From Symsagittifera roscoffensis (Eukaryota > Xenacoelomorpha > Acoela > Convolutidae): 64,000 nt of DNA. The notes under the pieces are model-generated. The model did no database searches and was not told the DNA's origin. It worked only from the letters and a program-made list of their open reading frames with translations. Both the position numbers and the translations under genes were made by a program. The stretch spans positions 26,662,318-26,726,317 of the forward strand of contig NC_087068.1 in the NCBI RefSeq assembly GCF_963678635.1. Reading direction: 5' to 3'. Position 1 is the first letter of the stretch; every line of letters begins with the position of its first letter. Positions 56,647 to 64,000 of this stretch are shown here, in pieces.

Positions 56647-57049
56647 TAGTTTAAATAATAATTTTTAGCAAACATTTTTTGGTTGAACAAACAGTTTATT
56701 TGCATGTATGCAAATTTTTATGCATGGAAATCTACAGACAGAGTTTTTGAACCGACTATCCTTATGAGTCCAAACTGTGCATTTTGAAAACTGTCAAGAG
56801 TTTCCGCCATAAGAACGCTCCCTTTAGGCTTTCTTTGTTCTTTATTTTTCTCTGATCGTTTCGACGCAATTATCACATGTTTATAGGCTTGTCTGTGAAA
56901 TCCAGGAACATACAGATCCATTGCACGGTTTGGCGTCGTAAAGTTTACAATTGTGGAAGAACTTTATCTTCTAATGTGTTTTTTTTTGTTTTTCTCACGA
57001 AACCAGCTACAACGGAAAATATGCAACGAATCAAATGATACACCATAAT

Positions 57050-57705
57050 ATAGGGTGACCAAAACCTATGAGACTTTTGTAAAGGCTGTCATTTCTAACT
57101 GAATTGAGGTGGACACATAAAAATTTAACAAATGTGGAAATTTGATAGAACGTGAAATTTATTCATTTCAAGAGATACTGAAAATGTTTCCCGCCATTTT
57201 CTTGACATGTGATCATTCGCTTGTGAATTGAGGCTATAGCAGCGGAAATCTGATACTGTGTGATCCCACGTCAGAAATTTCAACGCTTGTGATCAGTTGG
57301 GCAGTAGTTCAGGGGATTAAGGTCTGGGCTTTGAACGGGCCAAGGAGTTTGGGAATGACGACTGATAATGCGGTCACCAAAAACAGTCTGTAGAAACTGT
57401 AATACTGGAGGTGTTGTACGGCATGTTGCGCCGTCTTGTTGAAACCATATTCTCCTAATATCTCGCCGGTGTTTCACAAGGGGGCATTCTTGGTTTTTGA
57501 GCATGTGGAGGTAAAGGCTTGTCTTGAAATTGTTGCCATTCACGTTGAAAATCGGTCAAAATGAATTTGCTTCCTTGCTTTACCCAAATGGCATATGTTT
57601 CGAGAAGTTTTCGCTCGACTGCAAATGCCGACAATCTTTTTTCAAACTGTAGGATAATGAATTTGCGCTGCTCATCACTGAATTTCATTTCTTTGATACA
57701 ATGAG
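57050..57705 (-). pseudogene. Tc1/mariner-type transposase relic (DD41D-like), copy 1
   Basis: The minus strand starts MKFSDEQRKFIILQFEKRLS, an N-terminal helix-turn-helix, and after a frame change continues RRIWFQQDGATCRTT...TPWPVQSPDLNPLNYC. The QQDGA Asp is the second catalytic residue. The residue 42 positions on, Asp in related insect elements of the WFQQDGATCHTA group, is Asn here (LNY). The stretch that should carry the first Asp is missing between the two parts, so this is an internally deleted, dead copy. A terminal repeat (TAGGGTGACCAAAACC) lies at the 3' end; no matching 5' repeat was found. Confidence 0.7.
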
Positions 57706-57985
57706 CGAGGTTGAAGAAACTGGCGTGAACAATTCAATGAAGCAAGATTGAAAATCAAGAAAATGTCGCAAATCATTTTTTGTGTTTCTCCAAATTGTTA
57801 TTTGTTCGCGGATTCTCAAAATTCCACATCTCATCTATCACCTTGCAAAAAATTCCACATCTCATCTATCACACTTTTTCAGTATTCATTTGTACGGTTT
57901 TGAAAAAAAATTCACAAAGTTTTTGCAGTGTCGAGAACAACCGGTTTGAACAAAATTGTGTTTACACGAATAGAATTGGTTTTCT
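57706..57985. repeat. Segment repeated at 59963-60240
   Basis: Both copies read TTGAAGAAACTGGCGTGAACAATTCAATG and then contain a direct repeat AAAATTCCACATCTCATCTATCAC. It follows the transposase relic in both places, so relic and segment were duplicated together. No gene. Confidence 0.75.
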
Positions 57986-57990
57986 AAGTT

Positions 57991-58039
57991 CTTCTAGCGC
58001 CTTTCAATTGGAAATGAGTCCAATGAAAGGCGCTAGAAG
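57991..58039. other. Long stem-loop
   Basis: CTTCTAGCGCCTTTCAATTGG (57991-58011) and CCAATGAAAGGCGCTAGAAG (58020-58039) are reverse complements except for one extra T, with an 8-nt loop AAATGAGT. It sits exactly where the two large copies (57.7 and 59.96 kb) stop matching. Confidence 0.7.
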
Positions 58040-58645
58040 TCAACTGTGAGTAAATATACCGTAGCCGGTCTTAATAAAGTTTTATGAAAAAGAGTATCCT
58101 AAAAGTGGGCAAGATCCAAATATTCAGTCTTACAAAGATTGAGCTTTTCTGTTCAAGTAGCACAAAGCTTCCTAGCACAATGATGAAAATAATTTTTTTT
58201 CAAATTAGGTCGTTTTACGTCCGAGGTGGAGAAATTAGATGATCTAAGCGAAGCATAAAACTTAGGTAACATCCATAGTAATTTGTAATTTTGTGTTAGG
58301 TATACTTTACAAAACAAACAAAAAAAACAAAAGCAAAGATAAAAACATTTCTTGAACTTTCAGTTTGTTTGTTGCAGACACACTTTAAAAACGATTTTAA
58401 CAGAGTAACACTTAAATTTTAGTTTTCTAAGGAGAGTTTATCCTCCTATTAAAAACCTGCCAATTCGCTGGATGTTAGACTGAACATCTTAAATTCAAAC
58501 GGGCGATTCTCGACATTCCTAAGATCAATCATGGTGCCTGATTTTGCGCGGAAAGTAAATTGAAATAAAAGCTAAACTCCAACCAAATAAGATGTATGGA
58601 CTGATTGTGGATACAACTGAAAACACTTGATGTTAGTAGAAAAGT
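58040..58645. other. No gene recognised
   Basis: AT-rich spacer between the two transposase relics, with A-rich stretches (58317-58350). No open frame of note. Confidence 0.35.
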
Positions 58646-58649
58646 CTTA

Positions 58650-59039
58650 AGGTCTGGACTTTGAACGGGCCAAGGAGTTCGGGAACGACGACTGATAATG
58701 CGGTCACCAAAAACAGTCTGTAGAAACTGTAATACTGGAGGCGCTGTACGGCATGTTGCGCCGTCTTGTTGAAACCATATTCTCCTAATATCTCGCCGGT
58801 GTTTCACAAGGGGGCATACTTGGTTTCTGAGCATGTGGAGATAAAGGCTTGTCTTGAAATCGTTGCCATTCACGTTGAAAATCGGTCAAAGTCAACTTGC
58901 TTCCTTGCTTTCCCCAAATGGCATATGTTTCGAGAAATTTTCGCTCGACTGCAAATGCCGACAATCTTTTTCCAAACTGTAGGATAATGAATTTGCGCTG
59001 CTCATCACTGAATTTCATTTCTTTGATACAATGAGCGAG
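58650..59039 (-). pseudogene. Tc1/mariner-type transposase relic, copy 2
   Basis: Same two blocks as copy 1: MKFSDEQRKFIILQFGKRLS from 59018, then RRIWFQQDGATCRTAPPV to TPWPVQSPDLK. It lacks the 3' end beyond 58650 and is interrupted at its 5' side by the solo LTR at 59040. Copies 1 and 2 share the same internal deletion, so they descend from one defective parent. Confidence 0.7.
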
Positions 59040-59959
59040 TGTGCCAGTCGGTCATGTCTGGAAGCTTGACCTTGAGAGACACGAAAATACGTCGTTTTGG
59101 AGTGGAATTTTAATTTTCAAAATTTCGAATGGAGCCTGTCATGCTCAGTTTTCTCGTACCAACTGAAAACACAAAGTGAAAAATCAGAACATCCGAATTT
59201 ACAATTGCGGGAAATTACTCAAGAAAAACAGCGGGAAATTACTCAAGAAAAACAGCGGGAAATTGCTATTCGCAATTTCCAGATATAAAATAGGACACGA
59301 GTAGAGCTGTCTTATCCCGAAATAGGAGGAGAGACGATAAATAGAAGAAAGAACGACTATTCGGAACGAACTAGAGTGAACCTTCAATGGAAAGTTGGAC
59401 AGCTTGAGTGTCCCAATGGTTCATACAAAAACTCAAATTCTAGAGCAAGAACTTACTTCTGTTACCAAAACTGACCAGTATCAAACTTATTTAGTTATAT
59501 TACCTAATTCTCGAGTTGCTTACCAATTTAATTACTCCCTGTACTCGAGTACATCAACATGTGAGTCCCCAATTTAAATTTCTCGAGTGTGTTTTATGAT
59601 TGTTATGTTGAGATAAGGCGAGTTTTAGGTTGATCCATCTGAAATGGATCAAAGTTCCACTGTCCAATAAAAAGTAACTTAACGGATTGTTCCGACCCTG
59701 TTTTTAACGGCGTTCGCGTATTTTGGGTATGTTGAGACCTAAGTATGGGGACGTTCTTATTTTCTAGAGTGGGGGATATTTTGGTAGTAGCCTTTAAGCT
59801 GTAACGGATTCTAGTCTCATGTCGCAAGCGAACCGAATTGGCTCCGACCGTTCTTGAGGTAGAAAAACACAAGAGATAGTGTCCCTGACTCTTGAGCCAG
59901 TGGTTATAGGGCCTATTTTTCTTAAGCCTCATATGTGACCGAAGTAGGCGACTGTTACA
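59040..59959 (+). mobile_element. Solo LTR, 920 bp
   Basis: Begins TGTGCCAG and ends ..ACTGTTACA (TG...CA). It interrupts a sequence that is continuous in the other copy (AATGAGCGAG|GTTGAAGAAAC at 57701-57720), which proves insertion. Contains a TATA box (GATATAAAATAG, ~59282) and an AATAAA signal (~59667), as expected for promoter and polyadenylation regions. Three copies of a 24-bp unit (GCGGGAAATTACTCAAGAAAAACA) lie at 59207-59275 just before the TATA box and could be enhancer repeats. Its last ~140 bp match 60513-60648. The TSD is short and imperfect (CGAG / AGAG). Confidence 0.75.
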
Positions 59960-60512
59960 GAGATTGAAGAAACTGGCGTGAACAATTCAATGAAGCATGA
60001 TTGAAAATCAAGAAAATGTCGCAAATCATTTTTTGTGTTTCTCCAAATTGTTATTTGTTCGCGGATTCTCAAAATTCCACATCTCATCTATCACCTTGCG
60101 AAAAATTCCACATCTCATCTATCACACTTTTTCAGTATTCATTTGTACGGTTTTGAAAAAAATTCACAAAGTTTTTGCAGTGTCGAGAACAACCGGTTTG
60201 AACAAAATTGTGTTTACACGAATAGAATTGGTTTTCTATGTTCTTTTAGCACCGTCTTTAGAATTTTTCCTAAATCATTCTTTGTTCTTACACAAGTAAA
60301 ATTGGTTTTTAATGTGTTTTTAGCTGCTTCTTAGAACTTTTTCTAAATCAAACCATTTTTCTGCAAGTTCACCTTTTTTTCAGGCCTTCTCATCACAACA
60401 AAAATTAACCCAATTTGAGGAAAGTGATTTTTTTTCTATTTTTAGTACAGCAACTGACTATCTTTGTTGGAAATTGCATGCAGATTAATATCCCAAATAT
60501 AATAATTAATAT
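59960..60512. other. Resumed flank of copy 2, then spacer
   Basis: 59963-60240 is the second copy of 57706-57985; 60241-60512 is AT-rich with no recognised feature and ends at the truncated LTR. Confidence 0.5.
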
Positions 60513-60648
60513 CGCAAGCGAACCGAATTGGCTCCGACTGATTTGAGGTAGAAAAACACAAGAGATAGTGTCCCTGACTCTTGAGCCAATGGTTATAGGG
60601 CCTATTTTTCTTAAGCCTCATGTGTGACTACAGTAGACGAATGTTACA
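60513..60648 (+). repeat. 3' part of an LTR
   Basis: TCGCAAGCGAACCGAATTGGC to GAATGTTACA matches the last ~140 bp of the solo LTR with few differences. The first ~780 bp are absent, so the 5' LTR of this element is truncated on its left. Confidence 0.75.
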
Positions 60649-61159
60649 TAGTGTTTTTATGGCGCTCCTGGGTGTTTACGACATCAAGACTACGGAGTCG
60701 AACCCACTTGACACAGCTCCGGGCTGCATGCCCATTCTAGAGTACCGGTGGTACGGTTCAGCGGGAACGTGTAAACCTTCCGGTTGTACCGTGATAGCTT
60801 TTTAAGAAAACTTGAGAAAACTTCCTGGTACGCTCTCCGAACGAGGCCTAGCTAACCGAGTAAGGGGGGGGGGGGTAACTAGGGGTACAAAAACACGAGC
60901 AAAAAGACAAAAAGCGAAACAAAAACAAGAAAAAAAGTATAGAAAAAGGAACAAAAACCATAAAACGAAAAGACAGTGACTTTGATACCAGATCATTTGG
61001 ATCAAACCTTTATATTAATTAAATAGTATATCCATACTGTTTTATAAGACCGATCGTTTCGATCAATCTAGCAATTTAAACCAGTGACTCTGAAAAGGTG
61101 CCCGAGTGGGGGCGTTGTTAAGGGTTTTCAGACAGATTGCAACCTAGCCGGACCACTAG

Positions 61160-61270
61160 GAGACTTGACTGGAAGAGGTGACCAGTCGAGTGGGAAAGTG
61201 GTTCACAAGGATCGAAACGGACAACTGAGAGACTTGACTGGAAGAGGTGACCAGCCAAGTGGGAAAGTGT
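61160..61270. repeat. 69-bp direct repeat, two copies
   Basis: AGACTTGACTGGAAGAGGTG followed by ACCAG..(A/G)AGTGGGAAAGTG starts at 61161 and again at 61230. Confidence 0.8.
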
Positions 61271-62139
61271 GCTGCTGTCAAGTGCAGAACAGAGACAACC
61301 AGCACAGGATCACCACAAGAGGACGCACAGGGGTGTTCTCAAGTTGGGCAACGGGTATCGTTAGAATCCACATTACATTATAGGAGATAAGTGTAAAATT
61401 GGATAAGCGGAGTCCCCTTGTTTTGAGGAAGTTTTTGCACAAGCAGGCCTGGAAACAGGTCTACGGTTTTCTCTCGAGAGGTTTAGCACCCGGCGCTTAA
61501 GGGATTTTTCGGCTTAAGAGGGGGCTAAAGAGGGGGGAGGTTAGAAGGGGGGCTGGTTAAGTTAGAGGTTAGCGGTTATAAATTGTAAAAAGGGGGGACA
61601 TTAGAGTAACTAATTGCTCGGCATCGTCGACTTAGTTACATTAGATATTTACACGCGTTGGTTACAGGAAGCGGATATCCAAAATTAGAATCAGGTTAAG
61701 ATAGGTACCCTGGTCGGATCGGTAGGGGGGAACGGACATAAACAGTTTTTGTGATACCCCATAAGATCGCTAGCAGGGGGGAGGAAAACGCGTGGCAATC
61801 GGGTACCAGACATTTTTTCGGACAAAGATTGACATCAGTCAACCTTGAATTTCAGGAGAATTCACCCATCTGTTTTTGAAATTTTTTCCAGTTTAAAATT
61901 TTATGTTTTGGTAAAAAATTGTTGTTGGTATTTTAACGAACAGGTGATCACAAGACACCTGCGGGGAATTTAGAGTTTCAAATAGCCTGAAAAGACTGGA
62001 TCAGTATTTGGGTTTCGACCATTAAGATAGGGATTTTGGGAAAACTTTTACAAGAGCTCAAGTAGTGGTAAAAGGTACAGTGGGTCAATAATCCCTACAA
62101 CGAAGAAGAAGAGACCCGATATTCAGACACTCAGTGACG

Positions 62140-62650
62140 AGTCTTGGGACAGTACCGAAGAAGTCTGGGACATTGCAGTCTGGGGACAGTCTTGGGGCAA
62201 CACAGTCTTGGGATAGTCTTGGGACAGTGCAGCCTTGGAACAGTCTTGGACCAGAGCAGTCTTGGTACGAAACAGTCTTGGGACATTGGTCTTGGGACAT
62301 TGGTCTTGGGACATTGGTCTTGGGACAGTGGTCTTGGGACATTGGTCTTGGGACAGTGGTCTTGGGACATTGGTCTTGGGACATTAGTCTTGGGACAGTG
62401 GTTTTGGGACATTGGTCTTGGGACATTGGTCTTGGGACGGTAGTCTTGGGACGTTGGTCTTGGGCCATTGGTCTTGGGACAGTGGTCTTGGGACATTGGT
62501 CTTGGGCCATTGGTCTTGGGACATTAGTCTTGGGACATTAGCCTTGGGACAATAGTCTTGGGATGTTGGTCTTGGGCCATTGGTCTTGGGACATTAGTCT
62601 TGGGACGTTGGTCTTGGGACATTGGTCTTGGGACACTAGTCTGGGGATAC
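62140..62650. repeat. Minisatellite, 14-bp unit GTCTTGGGACATTG
   Basis: About 26 near-perfect units between 62270 and 62640, with degenerate units on the left back to ~62140. Variants alternate ACATTG, ACAGTG, CCATTG, ACGTTG. Because 14 is not a multiple of three and no phase contains a stop, every frame on both strands is open, giving peptides repeating each 14 residues (LGTLVLGHWSWDIG or PKTNVPRPMSQDQC). These frames are not evidence for genes. Confidence 0.9.
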
Positions 62651-62940
62651 TAACAGGAAGTACTGGGACAACACTGAATAGTCTTGAGACGGTAGAAAGA
62701 AAGTCTTGGAACAGCATTAGGAGGGGGGTACTAAAAGAGTACTAAGTCAGGTTGAAGTAACCAATTGTAAGATCATATTCTCTATCCTATCCTAACACAT
62801 AAAATTTTCAAGAGCTTGAGAAAAGTTGTTTTCAGCAAATCGTTGATTTCTTTTAACAAAAATTTTTTTTCAAAAGAGGTTTTAACTTTAGAGTAGAATT
62901 TTGTAGATATTAATACTGTAAATAGTAACAATTGTAAATA

Positions 62941-64000
62941 ATGAGGCGAAGCAGGGTACCGGTAGCTGAAAAGAGGTCTACCGAAGCGAAGACAAAGTAT
63001 AACTCGTCGCTACGTAAAACAACATCAATGGGTCCGAAGGTAACAAAGAAGAACTTTTCAGTTAGTATGGTCAGCACGAGGAGTACCACGGAGAACAAAG
63101 CAAAAGAGGGCACAGAAGAGGAACGAGTAGAACCCAACATCGAGATTGATCTGGAGACACCTGATCAAAGTGTGGATGAAGCAGGAAAGAAGACGACAGA
63201 GTCAACTCCAATGCCTAATGCGGAAGAACCTAACCCGAATCCCATTGAGTTCTCACCGATAGACAACGCGGAAGACACAACAGGCAACACGCAAGAAACA
63301 GTGAAGGATGAGTCTCAAAAGAGAACGTCTTTTACTGAAAGATTAGCAATGATGGTCGGAATGAGATCGAAGGACGCAGCAGTGGAGGAGACGAAAGTTG
63401 AGAAAAGCAAAACATTCGGAACAGTATCCACGAGAACGAGAGAGACCGATCAGAACGAGGGTCAGAGAAAATCGGGACCAGCGATCAACTACAGGACAAC
63501 AACGGACCATGGAACGACAACTCTTGAGTTAAGCGACTTGATGGCGAAACTAGATCAGATAGATGAGAAACTGAAGCACAGCGAAGAAAATAGAAATGTG
63601 ATAAAGAAAGAAATGAGACACAACAAACATGAGTACTTGGACAACTATTTCCATCTAGCGAGAGCGACGGAGGAAAAGCTTCAGAAGATGTCTGACAAAG
63701 TAGAAACCACTGATGAAGAGCGAGAGAAGAACATCAGAAAGGACATGCAGGAAATGAAGCAGCGATATGACGCAGTGAATTGCCAGTTAGGGAGTTTGGA
63801 AACGAGAATGGATACGATGAGTAGGGAACAGGCTGAGAGCTCAAGTGCAATACAGACAAAGCTAGACGCTATTCTTAGGAATTCAACACAACAAGATAGG
63901 CCAGCCGCAGAGAGGACACAAGGTAATAGAGTGGACTTCGTGGAGCCTCAAAGGAACAAACGACAGTCAACACCGTTACCAGCAACCCAGAGGGGCACTT
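62941..64000 (+). CDS. Gag-like polyprotein, N-terminal part (open at window end)
   Basis: A continuous frame from ATG 62941 runs 353 codons to the window edge without a stop. The first ~150 residues are basic then acidic and Ser/Thr-rich (MRRSRVPVAEKRSTEAK, ETVKDESQKRTS). Residues ~195-320 are a long predicted coiled coil (LSDLMAKLDQIDEKLKHSEE, RATEEKLQKMSDKVETTDEE). The tail turns Arg/Gln/Pro-rich. Position after LTR, primer site and leader makes it gag; coiled-coil gag proteins of this kind are common in metazoan gypsy and BEL/Pao elements. No capsid major-homology motif or zinc knuckle is reached in the window, so the superfamily stays open. It is the most intact retrotransposon gene here. 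Confidence 0.65.
   Translation, partial: MRRSRVPVAEKRSTEAKTKYNSSLRKTTSMGPKVTKKNFSVSMVSTRSTTENKAKEGTEEERVEPNIEIDLETPDQSVDEAGKKTTESTPMPNAEEPNPNPIEFSPIDNAEDTTGNTQETVKDESQKRTSFTERLAMMVGMRSKDAAVEETKVEKSKTFGTVSTRTRETDQNEGQRKSGPAINYRTTTDHGTTTLELSDLMAKLDQIDEKLKHSEENRNVIKKEMRHNKHEYLDNYFHLARATEEKLQKMSDKVETTDEEREKNIRKDMQEMKQRYDAVNCQLGSLETRMDTMSREQAESSSAIQTKLDAILRNSTQQDRPAAERTQGNRVDFVEPQRNKRQSTPLPATQRGT

Larger units (their letters stand above)
52809..57060. repeat. Tandem duplication, ~2.12-kb unit
   Basis: The block AACCTCTGAGCATTTTCTAAAAA starts at 52809 and again at 54930; every later landmark repeats (GCACTGGCTTGGATCAGATCGG, GTCGAAACACTCAGGCTTCGCC, GGGCAGTCGGAACA, the MITE at 54296/56428, ATACACCATAATA). 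Copy 1 is 52809-54929, copy 2 is 54930-57060. The identical ORF pairs on both strands (for example 53448-53747 and 55580-55879) arise from this duplication; the sequence shows no recognised domain. Confidence 0.85.
60649..62940 (+). mobile_element. Leader of an LTR retrotransposon (primer-binding site to gag)
   Basis: Eleven bases after the LTR end a tRNA-primer-type site TGGCGCTCCTGGGTG (60660-60674) begins. About 2.3 kb of noncoding leader follows, with a clearly different, less AT-rich composition, a 12-nt G tract (60864-60875), a two-copy 69-bp repeat and a long minisatellite, before the gag ATG at 62941. Such a long untranslated leader is unusual for an LTR retrotransposon. Confidence 0.65.

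Noticed and set aside
59199-59387. 62-codon ORF with repeated FPLFFLSN
   Set aside because: Translation of the 24-bp enhancer-like triplication in the LTR, not a gene.
60690-60790. tRNA-like B-box (GGTTCGACTCC) on the minus strand
   Set aside because: No A-box or cloverleaf could be built around it; probably chance within the retrotransposon leader.
62085-62745. Six overlapping long ORFs on both strands (up to 141 codons)
   Set aside because: All are translations of the 14-bp minisatellite, which is open in every phase; periodic peptides, no real gene.

Overview
The window looks like repeat-choked genomic DNA of an AT-rich invertebrate metazoan. Evidence: introns and splice signals of animal type (a 54-bp intron with GTAAGT and TTTTCAG ends in a TIR-domain gene relic, and TTTTTCAG acceptors), no bacterial gene density, many homopolymer G/C tracts of 9-20 nt, and several classes of eukaryotic mobile element. 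Short introns and G tracts are nematode-like, but I cannot assign a species. No rRNA, tRNA, CRISPR array or conserved host operon was seen. Alignments were done by eye, so repeat limits are approximate unless a target-site duplication (TSD) fixes them.

Layout. 1-9 kb: copies of a zinc-finger exon, AT-rich repeats and a diverged element end beginning AGTAGTATATG at 4487. 11.3-16.7 kb: a decayed piece of a Maverick/Polinton-type DNA polymerase B N-terminal region (zinc finger at 12525, further blocks to 13544), part of it repeated in a ~1.35-kb tandem array. 17.2-20.8 kb: a tandem duplication of a TIR-domain gene; one copy is intact (286 codons), the other carries three nonsense codons. 20.8-24.5 kb: small repeats and a GC-rich tandem array.

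24.6-37.7 kb is the most interesting part. A 9358-bp element (28384-37741) is bounded by identical 6-bp TSDs (CACGTT) and has matching AGTAGTATATG ends. Its inverted arms are very long (about 3.3 and 4.7 kb) around a 1.34-kb core. Each arm carries the same outward-facing two-zinc-finger exon behind a phased ladder of CCAAT boxes. The 6-bp TSD, AG/CT ends and similarity of the exon to the Polinton PolB N-terminus suggest a small, fold-back, Polinton-derived element. Its left part plus 126 bp of flank was later duplicated in tandem (24594-28258).

39.7-45.2 kb holds a decayed Ty1/copia polyprotein on the minus strand. 50.1-56.7 kb holds a previously unnamed (to me) family of ~155-220-bp MITEs with GGCTCTTTTYC ends and 8-bp TSDs, including two placed head to tail inside a third. 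52.8-57.06 kb is a 2.1-kb tandem duplication. 57.05-60.2 kb contains two defective Tc1/mariner-like transposase relics (DD41D-type spacing), the second split by a 920-bp solo LTR. From 60.5 kb to the window end lies a related LTR retrotransposon: LTR end, primer-binding site, 2.3-kb leader with a 14-bp minisatellite, and a gag ORF open at the window edge.

Only the TIR-domain gene (19728-20588) and the gag ORF look clearly able to encode a full or near-full protein; most other coding material is element-derived and broken.
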